A DNA stretch of 64,000 nt, taken from Avibacterium sp. 21-586 (GTDB taxonomy: Bacteria > Pseudomonadota > Gammaproteobacteria > Enterobacterales > Pasteurellaceae). The position numbers and the translations under genes are program-made. Numbering within the stretch: the first letter of the stretch is position 1; each line of letters begins with the position of its first letter. Below are positions 30,335-39,341 of the stretch, piece by piece. The notes beneath the pieces were generated by a model that was given only the letters and a program-made list of their open reading frames with translations, was not told where the DNA came from and ran no database searches. The DNA is taken from the NCBI RefSeq assembly GCF_026226775.1, contig NZ_JAKKOD010000001.1:372001-436000 (forward strand), written 5' to 3'.

Positions 30335-30424
30335 TTGCTTTAAGGATTGGGATTGATTATAATCCCCCAGCTCAAAGGTTATTTTGAGTTTAGTTTTGTA
30401 AAATCGCTGGGTCGCCTGCGATTT
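30335..30424 (+). promoter_or_regulatory. rplY promoter and structured leader
   Basis: TTGCTT (30335-30340) and TATAAT (30358-30363) are 17 bases apart. A CCCCC discriminator follows, consistent with stringent control. The leader folds into two hairpins: CTCAAA(30371)/TTTTGAG(ending 30388) and AAATCGC(30401-30407)/GCGATTT(30418-30424). The second lies just before the ribosome site and could serve L25 autoregulation. Confidence 0.65.
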
Positions 30425-30458
30425 ATTCTATTAACGTTTAATTAAAGAGAATATAACT

Positions 30459-30746
30459 ATGTCATTCAAATTTAACGCTGAAGTGCGTACAGCGCAAGGT
30501 AAGGGTGCGAGCCGCCGCCTGCGTCATAATGGTCAAATTCCTGCAATCGTTTATGGTGGGAATGAAGCACCTGTTTCAATCATCTTAAACCACGATGAAT
30601 TAAACAACGCTCAAGTACATGATTCTTTCTATTCAGATGTCATTACTTTAGTGATTGATGGTAAAGAAGTGGCAGTGAAAGTTCAAGCAATGCAACGCCA
30701 CCCATTCAAGCCAAAACTCGTTCATATTGACTTTAAAAGAGCATAA
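30459..30746 (+). CDS. rplY: 50S ribosomal protein L25 (short form)
   Basis: A 95-residue 5S-rRNA-binding protein, the same size class as E. coli L25 (94). Recognisable segments are [21 protein letters not shown] and [18 protein letters not shown]. There is no CTC-type C-terminal extension. AAAGAGAATATAACT precedes the ATG. It is a single-gene unit with its own promoter and terminator. Confidence 0.97.
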   Translation: MSFKFNAEVRTAQGKGASRRLRHNGQIPAIVYGGNEAPVSIILNHDELNNAQVHDSFYSDVITLVIDGKEVAVKVQAMQRHPFKPKLVHIDFKRA

Positions 30747-30776
30747 TCTTTAAGTTTAAACCACTCTAAATGCGAG

Positions 30777-30804
30777 GGCTCTTTGTTTTGCAAAGAGCCT
30801 TTTG
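30777..30804 (+). terminator. Terminator after rplY
   Basis: GGCTCTTTG (30777-30785) pairs with CAAAGAGCC (30791-30799), followed by TTTTG. The patatin gene converges on it from the other side. Confidence 0.9.
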
Positions 30805-30812
30805 TCATCTTA

Positions 30813-31652
30813 TTATCTAAGATAGCATCTAAGATTATCTATTTGTTTTTCTGCTTCATTCAACCCTAATTCATACATCGCCTGAATTTTTTGCCGATCT
30901 TTTTCGATACGTTTGATGTGCAGATCTTGCGGTGGGCGAATGACGAAAATTTTCCCTTCCTGCTCTAACTTAATAATTTTCTCGATTTGTTGATTATAGT
31001 GTTCTGCACGTTGAATAAGCTTTTCGGCAAGGCGTGGATATTTGTGATAGAACCAATTAATCAGCCATTTGGCTGAAGGTTTTTTGCGATAATCGAAAGT
31101 GCGGGTCAAAATAACGATAATTTTTTCGTAACCTAAGTGTTGACAAAAATCCAATGGAATACTGTCAGCAATCCCCCCATCTAAATATTTTTTACCATTA
31201 ATTTCAACATATTGTGAAACAAAAGGCATTGCGGAAGTGGCGCGCAAGGTTTCCATTTGCGCAAAAGGATCGCTGATTTTTACATATTCCGCTTGTCCCG
31301 TTTCAATATTGGTGAGCGTGGCGTAGAAATCCGTATTGGCTTGTTTGAAAGCTTCATTATCAAAGGGATCAAGGGTAAACGGCACTTGATAAAAGGCGAA
31401 ATCCTTATTCACAATATTGCCCGTGGTAAATAGGCTAGTAAAGCCAAGATAGCGCTTATCATTCAAGTATTTTAGATTGTAGCGAATGACACGGCCCGCT
31501 TGCTTAGAAGGATAATTCACACCAAATAGCGCACCTGCTGACACGCTCACAATACCGTCAATATGCACATTTTCTTTCAGAAATAGATCAAGCACGCCAG
31601 CGGTGAACATTCCACGCATCGCACCGCCTTCTAACACTAATCCAATTTTCAT
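30813..31652 (-). CDS. Patatin-like phospholipase (YjjU family)
   Basis: A 279-residue predicted serine acyl hydrolase. The N-terminus LVLEGGAMRGMFTAGVLD is the oxyanion-hole glycine motif. The nucleophile elbow reads SVSAG (S38 nucleophile, first Gly replaced by Ser), and the catalytic-dyad Asp is in YLDGGIADSIPL. There is no signal peptide. The gene is divergent from truA. Its substrate is unknown; phospholipid or lysophospholipid turnover is likely from the family. An imperfect uptake signal (AAAGTGCGGG) is inside. Confidence 0.85.
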   Translation of the reverse strand: MKIGLVLEGGAMRGMFTAGVLDLFLKENVHIDGIVSVSAGALFGVNYPSKQAGRVIRYNLKYLNDKRYLGFTSLFTTGNIVNKDFAFYQVPFTLDPFDNEAFKQANTDFYATLTNIETGQAEYVKISDPFAQMETLRATSAMPFVSQYVEINGKKYLDGGIADSIPLDFCQHLGYEKIIVILTRTFDYRKKPSAKWLINWFYHKYPRLAEKLIQRAEHYNQQIEKIIKLEQEGKIFVIRPPQDLHIKRIEKDRQKIQAMYELGLNEAEKQIDNLRCYLR

Positions 31653-31767
31653 TATTACGCCTTTTTAACTCCAATCCAAAGGATAAATGATAACACTTGG
31701 TCAGGGTTCATCAAGCAATAAATTTACTTTATAATACCAACCGATTAGATGAAATTAGGATATGAAA

Positions 31768-32559
31768 ATGAAAATTGCCCTAGGCATTGAATATAATGGC
31801 AAGCATTATTTTGGCTGGCAACGGCAGGAGAGTGTTGCAAGTGTGCAAGCGCGGTTAGAAAAAGCCATTTCCTTTGTAGCGAATGAAGAATGTCAAATTT
31901 TCTGTGCTGGGCGGACGGATTCTGGTGTGCACGCAACAGGGCAGGTGGTGCATTTTGAAACCAATGCTATTCGCGCAGAAAGTGCGTGGAGTTTTGGGGT
32001 AAACGCCAATTTGCCCGATGATATTGCGGTATCTTGGGCAAAGCAGGTTGATGATGATTTTCACGCACGTTTTAGTGCTATCGCACGCCGTTATCGCTAT
32101 GTGATTTATAACAATAAATTGCGTTCGGCGATTTTGCCAGAAGGGGTTACCCATTATCATCAGCCGTTGGATCACCTACTAATGCACCAAGCAGGGCAGG
32201 CGCTATTGGGAGAAAATGATTTTTCTTCTTTTCGTGCGGCACAGTGTCAATCCAATACACCGTGGCGAAATGTGCATCATTTGAATGTGATTAGGCAAGG
32301 AAAATACATTATTGTGGATATTCAAGCCAATGCTTTTGTTCATCATATGGTGCGAAATATTGTGGGTAGCCTAATGGAAGTGGGGGCAGGGCGTCAGCCT
32401 GTGGAGTGGATAAGCTGGCTGCTCGCGCAAAAAGATCGCAAACTGGCTGCGCCTACCGCCAAACCAGAAGGGCTTTATTTAGTGCAAGTGCATTATCCTG
32501 AACAATTTGCCATTCCGCAAAATGCACTTGGGCCACTTTATTTGTCCGATCAGTTATAG
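31768..32559 (+). CDS. truA: tRNA pseudouridine(38-40) synthase TruA
   Basis: Converts uridines 38-40 of the tRNA anticodon arm to pseudouridine. The catalytic aspartate is D51 in [14 protein letters not shown]. The RNA-binding [17 protein letters not shown] segment is also present. I choose ATG 31768 because AGGA ends 7 bases upstream, while the ATG six bases earlier nearly touches it. The result is 263 residues (E. coli 270). Confidence 0.95.
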   Translation: MKIALGIEYNGKHYFGWQRQESVASVQARLEKAISFVANEECQIFCAGRTDSGVHATGQVVHFETNAIRAESAWSFGVNANLPDDIAVSWAKQVDDDFHARFSAIARRYRYVIYNNKLRSAILPEGVTHYHQPLDHLLMHQAGQALLGENDFSSFRAAQCQSNTPWRNVHHLNVIRQGKYIIVDIQANAFVHHMVRNIVGSLMEVGAGRQPVEWISWLLAQKDRKLAAPTAKPEGLYLVQVHYPEQFAIPQNALGPLYLSDQL

Positions 32560-32634
32560 CGTTTAAAAACTAGAATATTCGTGCAAATTATGGTGTAATA
32601 AGCAGAATTTTTTTATGAATAAGAAAGGGTTAAA

Positions 32635-33534
32635 ATGAGCTGGATTGATCGAATTTTTAGTAAAAATACGGCATCAAATACACGCAAGGCCAACGTGCCA
32701 GAAGGCGTTTGGACAAAATGTACCTCTTGCGGACAAGTATTATATCGTGATGAATTAACACGTAATTTAGAAGTTTGTCCAAAATGCGAACACCATATGC
32801 GTATTGATGCGCGTACACGTTTATTAGCTTTACTAGATAAAGAAAGTGCGGTGGAAATTGCTGCAGATCTAGAGCCAAAAGATATTTTAAAATTTAAAGA
32901 TTTAAAAAAATATAAAGATCGTTTAACTTCAGCGCAAAAAGAAACAGGGGAAAAAGATGCCTTGATCGCGATGGCAGGTACCTTATATGGTATGCCCGTG
33001 GTTACTGCCGCGTCTAACTTTAGCTTTATGGGCGGCTCAATGGGCGCTGTGGTTGGGGCGAAATTTGTTAAAGCAGCGGAAAAAGCCATTGAAGAGAATT
33101 GTCCTTTTGTCTGCTTTTCAGCCAGTGGTGGCGCGCGTATGCAAGAAGCATTGATTTCTTTAATGCAAATGGCAAAAACCAGTGCGGTATTGGCAAGAAT
33201 GCGTGAAAAAGGCGTACCATTTATTTCCGTGCTAACGGATCCAACACTAGGTGGGGTTTCGGCAAGTTTTGCAATGCTTGGCGATATTAATATTGCAGAA
33301 CCTAAAGCGTTAATTGGTTTTGCTGGTCCGCGCGTGATTGAGCAAACTGTGCGTGAAAAACTGCCAGAAGGTTTCCAACGCAGTGAGTTCTTGTTAGAAA
33401 AAGGTGCGATTGATATGATCGTAAAACGTGGTGATATGCGTGAAACCCTAGCAAGCTTGTTGGGTAAACTTTCTAATAAGCCCTCTCCTTTTGCGCAAGC
33501 TGAATTAGTAGAAAATCTCCCAGAGAATGAATAA
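32635..33534 (+). CDS. accD: Acetyl-CoA carboxylase carboxyltransferase beta subunit
   Basis: A 299-residue subunit of the carboxyltransferase that makes malonyl-CoA for fatty-acid synthesis, together with AccA. The N-terminal zinc ribbon uses C29, C32, C48 and C51. The crotonase-like core has [25 protein letters not shown] and [12 protein letters not shown]. The last 8 bases overlap folC, so they are likely translationally coupled; accD-folC is a conserved pair in gammaproteobacteria. A perfect uptake signal lies near 32844. Confidence 0.97.
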   Translation: MSWIDRIFSKNTASNTRKANVPEGVWTKCTSCGQVLYRDELTRNLEVCPKCEHHMRIDARTRLLALLDKESAVEIAADLEPKDILKFKDLKKYKDRLTSAQKETGEKDALIAMAGTLYGMPVVTAASNFSFMGGSMGAVVGAKFVKAAEKAIEENCPFVCFSASGGARMQEALISLMQMAKTSAVLARMREKGVPFISVLTDPTLGGVSASFAMLGDINIAEPKALIGFAGPRVIEQTVREKLPEGFQRSEFLLEKGAIDMIVKRGDMRETLASLLGKLSNKPSPFAQAELVENLPENE

Positions 33535-34885
33535 TTTTAAATCTTCTTTAACAGCCACTTCGCCTTTGTCGCAGTGGCTTTCTTATTTGGAAAAAGGTCA
33601 TTTCAAACCGATTGATTTAGGTCTTGATCGCATTAAATCGGTGGCAGAACAGCTTGATTTGCTCAAGCCTGCACCTTTTGTGATCACCGTTGGTGGGACA
33701 AATGGAAAAGGCACAACCTGTCGCTTGTTGGAGCTGATCTTGCTCAATGCGGGTTATCGTGTTGGCGTGTATTCTTCCCCCCATCTAATTCGTTATAATG
33801 AGCGTGTTCGTATTCAAAATCAAGAATTACCTGATACGCAACATAGTGCGTCTTTTGCCTTTATTGAGCAGAATAAAACGCAATCTTTAACCTATTTTGA
33901 ATACAGCACTTTATCGGCGTTGTACCTGTTTAAACAAGCTAAGCTTGATGTGGTGATTTTGGAAGTGGGGCTAGGCGGACGTTTAGATGCCACCAATATT
34001 GTGGATAGCGATATTGCGGTGATCACCAGCATTGATATTGATCACACGGATTTTCTTGGTGATAGCCGTGAACAAATAGCCTTTGAGAAAGCAGGGATTT
34101 TTCGGGCGAATAAACCGGCCATTATTGGTGAGCCAGATATGCCAAATACAATGCTAGAACACGCGCAAAAGCTGCATTGTCAGCTTAGCCGCCGTGGGGT
34201 AGAGTGGACATTCAGCCAGACGGATCAAAGTTGGCAATGGCAAAGTGAACACAGTCAGAATGGAGAGAATGAAAGCAAAAAAGTGCGGTTAGAAAATCTG
34301 CCTTTTCCACATATTCCACTAGCGAATGCCGCCACAGCTTTAGCGGTGTTGCCTTATTTTCCGTTTAACATTGCAGAACAACATATTCGTGAAGCGTTGC
34401 AAAGTGTTCAACTTACAGGACGTTTCCAACCGTTGGATAACGTGCAGCGACAGCATTTGAGTAAACTGTTACATTGTAACGAAAAAAAATTGCCACAAGT
34501 GATTATTGACGTAGGGCATAATCCACACGCTGCAAAATATTTAGCGCAAAAACTTACCGCACTTAAACAATCGACACAACGTATTTTGGCGGTTTGTGGT
34601 ATTTTGAAAGATAAAGATACTCAAGGCGTGTTTTCCCCTTTGCTTGATGTGATTGATGAATGGCATTGCATTAGCTTATCTGGCTATCGTGGACAACGTG
34701 GTGAAGAATTGTTGGCACAACTACAAGCGGTGGCGTTATCGCAAAATAAAACACTGAAAGCAAGTTCATCTTCTTCAATGGAACAAGCGCTACAAAGTGC
34801 GGTGCAAAATTTGCACGAAAATGATGTGCTACTTGTTTTTGGCTCTTTCTATACGGTAGGCTTATTGCTGGAATTGCTTAGCTAA
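33527..34885 (+). CDS. folC: Dihydrofolate synthase / folylpolyglutamate synthase
   Basis: A 452-residue bifunctional ligase that adds glutamate to dihydropteroate and then to folates. The ATP loop is [17 protein letters not shown] at about 54-70. The Mur-ligase-like segments [13 protein letters not shown] and DIDHTDFLG are present, and [16 protein letters not shown] opens the C-terminal domain. The ATG lies inside the end of accD (8-base overlap). Two uptake signals are inside the gene. Confidence 0.96.
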   Translation: MNNFKSSLTATSPLSQWLSYLEKGHFKPIDLGLDRIKSVAEQLDLLKPAPFVITVGGTNGKGTTCRLLELILLNAGYRVGVYSSPHLIRYNERVRIQNQELPDTQHSASFAFIEQNKTQSLTYFEYSTLSALYLFKQAKLDVVILEVGLGGRLDATNIVDSDIAVITSIDIDHTDFLGDSREQIAFEKAGIFRANKPAIIGEPDMPNTMLEHAQKLHCQLSRRGVEWTFSQTDQSWQWQSEHSQNGENESKKVRLENLPFPHIPLANAATALAVLPYFPFNIAEQHIREALQSVQLTGRFQPLDNVQRQHLSKLLHCNEKKLPQVIIDVGHNPHAAKYLAQKLTALKQSTQRILAVCGILKDKDTQGVFSPLLDVIDEWHCISLSGYRGQRGEELLAQLQAVALSQNKTLKASSSSSMEQALQSAVQNLHENDVLLVFGSFYTVGLLLELLS

Positions 34886-34926
34886 CGACTTAGAGCGTCA
34901 AAATTTATTTAGACAGGGAAATGCAG

Positions 34927-34950
34927 ATAAGGGCATTCTAGTGCCCTTAT
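34927..34950. terminator. Shared hairpin between convergent folC and uspE
   Basis: ATAAGGGCA and TGCCCTTAT form a perfect 9-bp stem around TTCTAG. T tracts on either side are short, so it is a weak bidirectional terminator candidate. Confidence 0.55.
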
Positions 34951-34975
34951 TGCCTATTTCGCTTATCAAGGCGAA

Positions 34976-35908
34976 TCAGCTTTTAGTTTGGCTTGGTTTT
35001 ATGGCTAACAAATTGCAGTTTAATTTGCTAATGACATGTTCAGCAGTATTGCCTAGAAATGCAGCAGAAAGCCCAGTTCGTCCTACAGTGCCTAACACAA
35101 CGGTTTCAGCACCGAGTTCTTCTGCAACTTTTGGAATAACGTCTTCTGGAAATCCTTCTAACACGTGAGTGTGATCCTCATCAATGCCAAACTTTTGGCG
35201 TAATGCTTTCATATTAACTAAATATTCGCCACGAATACTATTACTATAATCGGTGTTATTAAATTCTGGGAGATCCAAGGCCATATTAATTGGCGTTGGC
35301 GGATAAGCACTAACCAAATGAACATTTCCACGTTCTAGTACATCGGCTAAATCAATACCTAGATTTACCAACTCATCATTGAAACGACGATGATTTTCCT
35401 CATTATCAGACACATTTACTGCAATAAGAATGCGTCTTTGATGCTTCCAGTCACCATCTTTTACTATCATTATTGGGGCTGGGCATTTACGTAATAGCTG
35501 CCAATCCATTGGTGTAAAAATCAGAGATGTTAAGCTTTCTTCTTGATTTTGCGTGTATTTCACAACGAGATCGTAGTGGTTTTTATCTACTTCTATGCTA
35601 ATTGCTTCGGCTTCATTGTTATTCCAAACAATAATGGATTCAAATTCAATATTTGGATGGGCATATTTTTCAAAATATGGTTCAATCAGTTTCTGATGTT
35701 GTGAAATAATGCCTTGGTGCATAGTTTCTCTTTCTTCAGAAGAGAGCAACGCGGACATATCGTATGATAAATCATAAACAGACATGAAGGCGGTAATTTT
35801 TACTTTACTTTCATTCTTTTGTTCATTAGCTAACCGAACAGCGCGGGCAAGTGCATATTGTTTTTGATTATCTGGATTTAGTACTACAAGAATATTGTTG
35901 AACTTCAT
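34976..35908 (-). CDS. uspE: Universal stress protein UspE
   Basis: About 310 residues with two tandem Usp domains (about 1-150 and 155-310). The second ends with the nucleotide-binding-type motif GTVGRTGLSAAFLGNTAEHVI. Segments TPMDWQLLRKCPAPIMIVKDGDW and MKALRQKFGI match E. coli UspE closely. I start at MKFNNILVVLNPDNQ; GGAG lies 7 bases upstream, and an ATG directly before would add one Met. The gene sits directly downstream of fnr, the same neighbour pair as in E. coli. Confidence 0.93.
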   Translation of the reverse strand: MKFNNILVVLNPDNQKQYALARAVRLANEQKNESKVKITAFMSVYDLSYDMSALLSSEERETMHQGIISQHQKLIEPYFEKYAHPNIEFESIIVWNNNEAEAISIEVDKNHYDLVVKYTQNQEESLTSLIFTPMDWQLLRKCPAPIMIVKDGDWKHQRRILIAVNVSDNEENHRRFNDELVNLGIDLADVLERGNVHLVSAYPPTPINMALDLPEFNNTDYSNSIRGEYLVNMKALRQKFGIDEDHTHVLEGFPEDVIPKVAEELGAETVVLGTVGRTGLSAAFLGNTAEHVISKLNCNLLAIKPSQTKS

Positions 35909-35994
35909 CATATGTCTCCATAGCAATTGTTGAATTGGTGTAAGCATAGAGAATATTAATAAAAATGACAAGGTAGAAGTTGAGGAAAAATGAG

Positions 35995-36015
35995 AAAGAA
36001 AGGGGGAAATCCCCC
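35995..36015 (-). terminator. Weak hairpin after fnr
   Basis: On the minus strand GGGGG-ATTT-CCCCC is followed by TTTCTTTCTC, between the fnr stop and the uspE start. It may reduce rather than stop read-through into uspE. Confidence 0.45.
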
Positions 36016-36024
36016 ACTAATCGA

Positions 36025-36792
36025 TTATTCAACTATCTGAATGCGTGTTTTAGTTGTTCCTGCGAGAGTAGATAATTCAGTCATATCATTAATTGTAATA
36101 TATTTGCCTTGAACTGATAACATTCCTGATTTTTGGAATCGTCCTAATAAACGGCTAATGGTTTCAACGGTTAATCCTAAATAATTACCAATATCGCCAC
36201 GCGTCATTGTTAAACGAAATTCACGGGCAGAAAACCCTCTTGCTGAGTAACGTAGAGAAAGATTATGCAAAAAGGCGGCAAGGCGTTCTTCAGCATTCAT
36301 TTTGGATAATAGCAATATCATCTCTTGGTCACTCTTAATTTCGTTACTCATCAAGCGCATAATTTGCTTGCGTAATTTGGGCATTTTGCCTGATAAATCA
36401 TCTAGAATGTCAAAAGGGATTTCACATACCATTGCAGTTTCTAACGCTTGAGCAAAACTGGGATGCCGCATATTAATGATTGCATCAAAACCGACCAAAT
36501 CCCCTGGCAAGTGGAAAGAGGTAATTTGTTCTTCACCTGATTCACTAATCGTGTAGGATTTGATTGTTCCTGAACGAATAGCGTAGAGAGAATTAAGGGG
36601 ATCACCTGCTTTAAATAGAATTTGGGATTTTTGAATAGGTTTTTTTCTTTCAATAATGTTATCAAGCTGGTCTAATTCTTGTGAGTTCAAAGTAAAAGGG
36701 ATACAAAGCTGACTTATGCTACAATCCTGGCAGTGTATTGTACAACCATTTGGTTGACTACGGCGTGTCATTCTTGATTCAGGCGATAACAT
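36025..36792 (-). CDS. fnr: Oxygen-sensing transcription factor FNR
   Basis: A 255-residue CRP/FNR-family regulator. The four [4Fe-4S] ligands are C21, C24, C30 and C123, each exactly one position after the E. coli ligands C20, C23, C29 and C122. The recognition helix contains [11 protein letters not shown], giving TTGAT-N4-ATCAA specificity. It controls the switch to anaerobic respiration. A degenerate FNR-like site (TTGAT-CTAA-CGCAA, 36843-36856) lies upstream and could mean autoregulation. GAGGAAG precedes the ATG. Confidence 0.97.
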   Translation of the reverse strand: MLSPESRMTRRSQPNGCTIHCQDCSISQLCIPFTLNSQELDQLDNIIERKKPIQKSQILFKAGDPLNSLYAIRSGTIKSYTISESGEEQITSFHLPGDLVGFDAIINMRHPSFAQALETAMVCEIPFDILDDLSGKMPKLRKQIMRLMSNEIKSDQEMILLLSKMNAEERLAAFLHNLSLRYSARGFSAREFRLTMTRGDIGNYLGLTVETISRLLGRFQKSGMLSVQGKYITINDMTELSTLAGTTKTRIQIVE

Positions 36793-36923
36793 TTTATTTC
36801 TTCCTCAAATAATTTAGGTAAAACAGAAAAAATCATATAAAATTGATCTAACGCAAGAAATGATAACATTAAATAGCGAACTTAAGAAGTTTTTAATGAG
36901 TAAAGAATTATTCAGAGGAAAAA

Positions 36924-37082
36924 ATGGCGACAGAGAAACTTACTAAAAAACGTTTAATCCAAATTATTTTAATGCTTTGCGTACTACTTTCTGCATTTTT
37001 CTACCGCACTTGCCATTACCAACAGATTCAAAGTGCGGTGAAAAATCAGCACGTTTCTGATAAGGAAAAAGCCAGTGAGTAA
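36924..37082 (+). CDS. Small single-span membrane protein, possibly YfgG/DUF2633-like
   Basis: A 52-residue frame beginning MATEKLTKKRLIQIILMLCV. It has a basic N-terminus, one hydrophobic helix (about 10-26: LIQIILMLCVLLSAFFY) and a polar C-terminus. CAGAGGAAAAA gives a good ribosome site. The basic-TM-FFYR layout resembles YfgG-type small proteins, but similarity is too short to be sure. It is divergent from fnr. A perfect uptake signal lies inside the coding region, and its stop codon is inside the hairpin that terminates the facing ferritin operon. Confidence 0.6.
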   Translation: MATEKLTKKRLIQIILMLCVLLSAFFYRTCHYQQIQSAVKNQHVSDKEKASE

Positions 37083-37091
37083 CTGGCTTTA
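37069..37091. terminator. Bidirectional hairpin between the small ORF and ftnB
   Basis: AAAGCCAGT and ACTGGCTTT form a 9-bp stem around GAGTA. On the minus strand it is followed by TTTCC-type T-rich sequence, so it should end the ftnA-ftnB transcript. On the plus strand the T run is short. It contains the stop codon of the 52-residue ORF. Confidence 0.7.
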
Positions 37092-37100
37092 TGTGGATAA

Positions 37101-37601
37101 CTAACCTTGATCAACAACAAGTTTTGCAAGATCTTTATCAACGAGAAATAGTCCTTTACCATCTTCACCGAGAAGATTCAGTTTATCTAAAATACCGCTG
37201 AATAATTTCTCTTCCTCATGCTGTTCTGCCACATACCATTGTAAGAAATTGAAAGCTGAAAAGTCTTTTTCTTCAAAGGTTTTGCCGACTAATTCATTGA
37301 TTTTGCTGGTGATCAGCTTTTCGTGTTGGTAAGTGGTTTCAATCACTTGTTTTAATGAACTAAATTCGTGTGGTGGCGCTTTAATTTCGCTAATAATTGG
37401 TAATGCACCAGTTTCGGTTAAATAAGTAAACAATTTACGCATATGTTGCATTTCTTCTGCTGCGTGAGCAGATAAAAATTTCGCGGTGCCCTCAAACCCT
37501 TGTTGGTCACACCAAGCACTCATTTGTAAATATAAGTTTGAGGAATAAAACTCCAAATTCATTTGATCATTTAATAATTTAATTACGTTGTTTGATAACA
37601 T
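37101..37601 (-). CDS. ftnB: Ferritin-like iron storage protein FtnB
   Basis: A 166-residue non-haem ferritin subunit. The ferroxidase ligands are in NLEFYSSN (E17), AAEEMQHM (E50, H53) and [13 protein letters not shown]. It starts 21 bases after ftnA with AAAGGAGAGAAAAA before the ATG. It is a close paralogue of the upstream gene, the paired arrangement familiar from Haemophilus, where the two subunits probably form mixed shells. Confidence 0.94.
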   Translation of the reverse strand: MLSNNVIKLLNDQMNLEFYSSNLYLQMSAWCDQQGFEGTAKFLSAHAAEEMQHMRKLFTYLTETGALPIISEIKAPPHEFSSLKQVIETTYQHEKLITSKINELVGKTFEEKDFSAFNFLQWYVAEQHEEEKLFSGILDKLNLLGEDGKGLFLVDKDLAKLVVDQG

Positions 37602-37622
37602 TTTTCTCTCCTTTTATTGTGA

Positions 37623-38111
37623 TTATTCTAATGTAGCTAAATCGCGGTCAATATAGTAAAGAGAACGACCATCCTCGCCCACTAAATTGAATTTATCAAT
37701 AATACTGTTGAATAATTTTTCTTCTTCGTGTTGTTCTGCTACATACCATTGTAAGAAATTGAAAGTAGAGTAGTCTTTGTGTTCAAAGGTGACTGCCACC
37801 AATTCATTAATTTTTGCAGTAACGAATTTTTCGTGTTCAAGTGTGATTTGAAATACTTCTTTTAATGATTTGTAATCATTTTTTGGTGCATCTATTTTGC
37901 CCAATAATGGCATACCTGTTGTATCCTTCACATAAGTGAGTAATTTTTGCATATGCATCATTTCTTCATCTGCGTGGCGAAGTAAAAAGGCCGCCGCACC
38001 TTCATAACCGTTTGCTGAGCACCAAGCACTCATCTGCAAATATACATTGGAAGAATAAAATTCCAAATTAATTTGTTCGTTTAGTTTTTTAATAATCGCG
38101 TCTTGTAACAT
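37623..38111 (-). CDS. ftnA: Ferritin iron storage protein FtnA
   Basis: A 162-residue ferritin subunit close to E. coli FtnA (165). Ferroxidase residues E17, E50 and H53 and the block [18 protein letters not shown] are present. I start at ATG 38111, since AAAGGAG ends 5 bases upstream; a GTG two codons earlier touches the ribosome site. It is first gene of ftnA-ftnB. Upstream AT-rich sequence (TTAATAATAATTATTC) could hold an iron-responsive operator, but I cannot support a specific Fur box. Confidence 0.95.
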   Translation of the reverse strand: MLQDAIIKKLNEQINLEFYSSNVYLQMSAWCSANGYEGAAAFLLRHADEEMMHMQKLLTYVKDTTGMPLLGKIDAPKNDYKSLKEVFQITLEHEKFVTAKINELVAVTFEHKDYSTFNFLQWYVAEQHEEEKLFNSIIDKFNLVGEDGRSLYYIDRDLATLE

Positions 38112-38301
38112 AGCCACTCCTTTCCTTAATGGTTAATCAAATATAGTGGGCATAGTTTAACCAGTTTTTTCTTTTTTGCAACTAAAAATGTTTGTAAGTT
38201 ATTAATTTTTAAAGGGAATTTTAATAATAATTATTCTATTTAAGAGAATCGTTCTTATTGCCAAATACGAAAAAGGAAAGTGCGGTGAGAATTGATTGAG
38301 T

Positions 38302-38334
38302 TTTCAGCCTATATAGCAACATATAGACTGAAAG
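38302..38334 (-). terminator. Hairpin after lysO
   Basis: TTTCAG-CTATAT-type sequence pairs with ATATAG-CTGAAA across a short loop, a stem of about 12 bp with one mismatch, a few bases after the lysO stop. The T run is poor. An uptake signal follows at about 38279. Confidence 0.4.
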
Positions 38335-38341
38335 TAGGTAA

Positions 38342-39253
38342 TTACGCAAGCGGAATGCTGGAGAAAAATACCAGTAAAATAGGTGGTACAATATTGGTAA
38401 CAAAGCCAAAACTAATCGCCAGTGGCACAACTTCAATGCCGCCAGAACGTTGAATAATTGGCAAAGTGCAATCTAATGCTGTTGCGCCTGCTATACCTAC
38501 GGCGGTAGAACGATAGTTAAACATAAAAAACGGGATAATAAATAAGCTGAAAATTTCCCGTGAAAGATCATTGAAGAACGCAATGCTGCCAAACATTGGT
38601 CCCCAAGCATCATTGATAATAACACTCGAAAGTGAATACCAGCCAAAGCCAGAAGCAATCGCTAAGCCTTGTGTAACAGGTAAATCCAGCACATAAGCGG
38701 AAATAATCCCGCCTAACAATGAAGTGAGAATAAAAATAAGCCCCGTATAAAGTCCGCGTTTATTAAAGATCACTTCGCGCAAGGCAATACCATTATTACG
38801 CAGTTGAATGCCGACAAAAAAGATCAGTAGAACTAAGGCGTAAGTGCTTGTACTGAAAGGAAAGGCAAGCCATGCTTTGGTTAATATCCCCAAAATAAAA
38901 CCAATCAGCACCATTGAGCAAAGTTTAGCACTGTCTAATAATAATCGCCCGCGCGACGGTAAATCTTTGCCCAAATGTTTAAGTGGCAGTGGGTGCAGTT
39001 TATCATACAATATTAAACCAAGAATATTGCAACCTTGAATGATTAAAGCAAAAGTGAAAGCAGAAATACCAATTAATGGCAAGGTGTTGGCAAGATCGTC
39101 CAAATGCCCCAAAGAAACGCCCATAATGAATAAAATCAGATAGAGCAGCAGCATCACCATTTGATTTATACGCTGCAAAAGTGCGGTATTTTTTATCTTA
39201 AAAAAATAGCCCAAGCACATTGGGCCGAGGACGATAAGTAATCCTTCAAACAC
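38342..39253 (-). CDS. lysO: L-lysine exporter LysO (YbjE, DUF340 family)
   Basis: A 303-residue inner-membrane protein with about eight hydrophobic helices. E. coli LysO (299 residues) exports lysine and toxic analogues. Characteristic stretches are FFVGIQLRNNGIALREV, SGFGWYSLSSVIINDAWGP and TALDCTLPIIQRSGG. It is divergent from ybjD; lysO and ybjD are also close neighbours in E. coli, which supports both calls. Confidence 0.9.
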   Translation of the reverse strand: MFEGLLIVLGPMCLGYFFKIKNTALLQRINQMVMLLLYLILFIMGVSLGHLDDLANTLPLIGISAFTFALIIQGCNILGLILYDKLHPLPLKHLGKDLPSRGRLLLDSAKLCSMVLIGFILGILTKAWLAFPFSTSTYALVLLIFFVGIQLRNNGIALREVIFNKRGLYTGLIFILTSLLGGIISAYVLDLPVTQGLAIASGFGWYSLSSVIINDAWGPMFGSIAFFNDLSREIFSLFIIPFFMFNYRSTAVGIAGATALDCTLPIIQRSGGIEVVPLAISFGFVTNIVPPILLVFFSSIPLA

Positions 39254-39341
39254 AGTTTTTCCTTAAAATGATGAAATGATTGTGCTATTTTACGTCAGTG
39301 AGTCAAAAATACCAAATTAACCAAGGATATAAGGAGCGGTG

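Noticed and set aside
32560-32634. A tRNA or other RNA gene in short spacers of the window
   Set aside because: I looked for cloverleaf-type sequence with GTTC-A and CCA ends in the spacers and saw none; without a covariance search this is a visual judgement.
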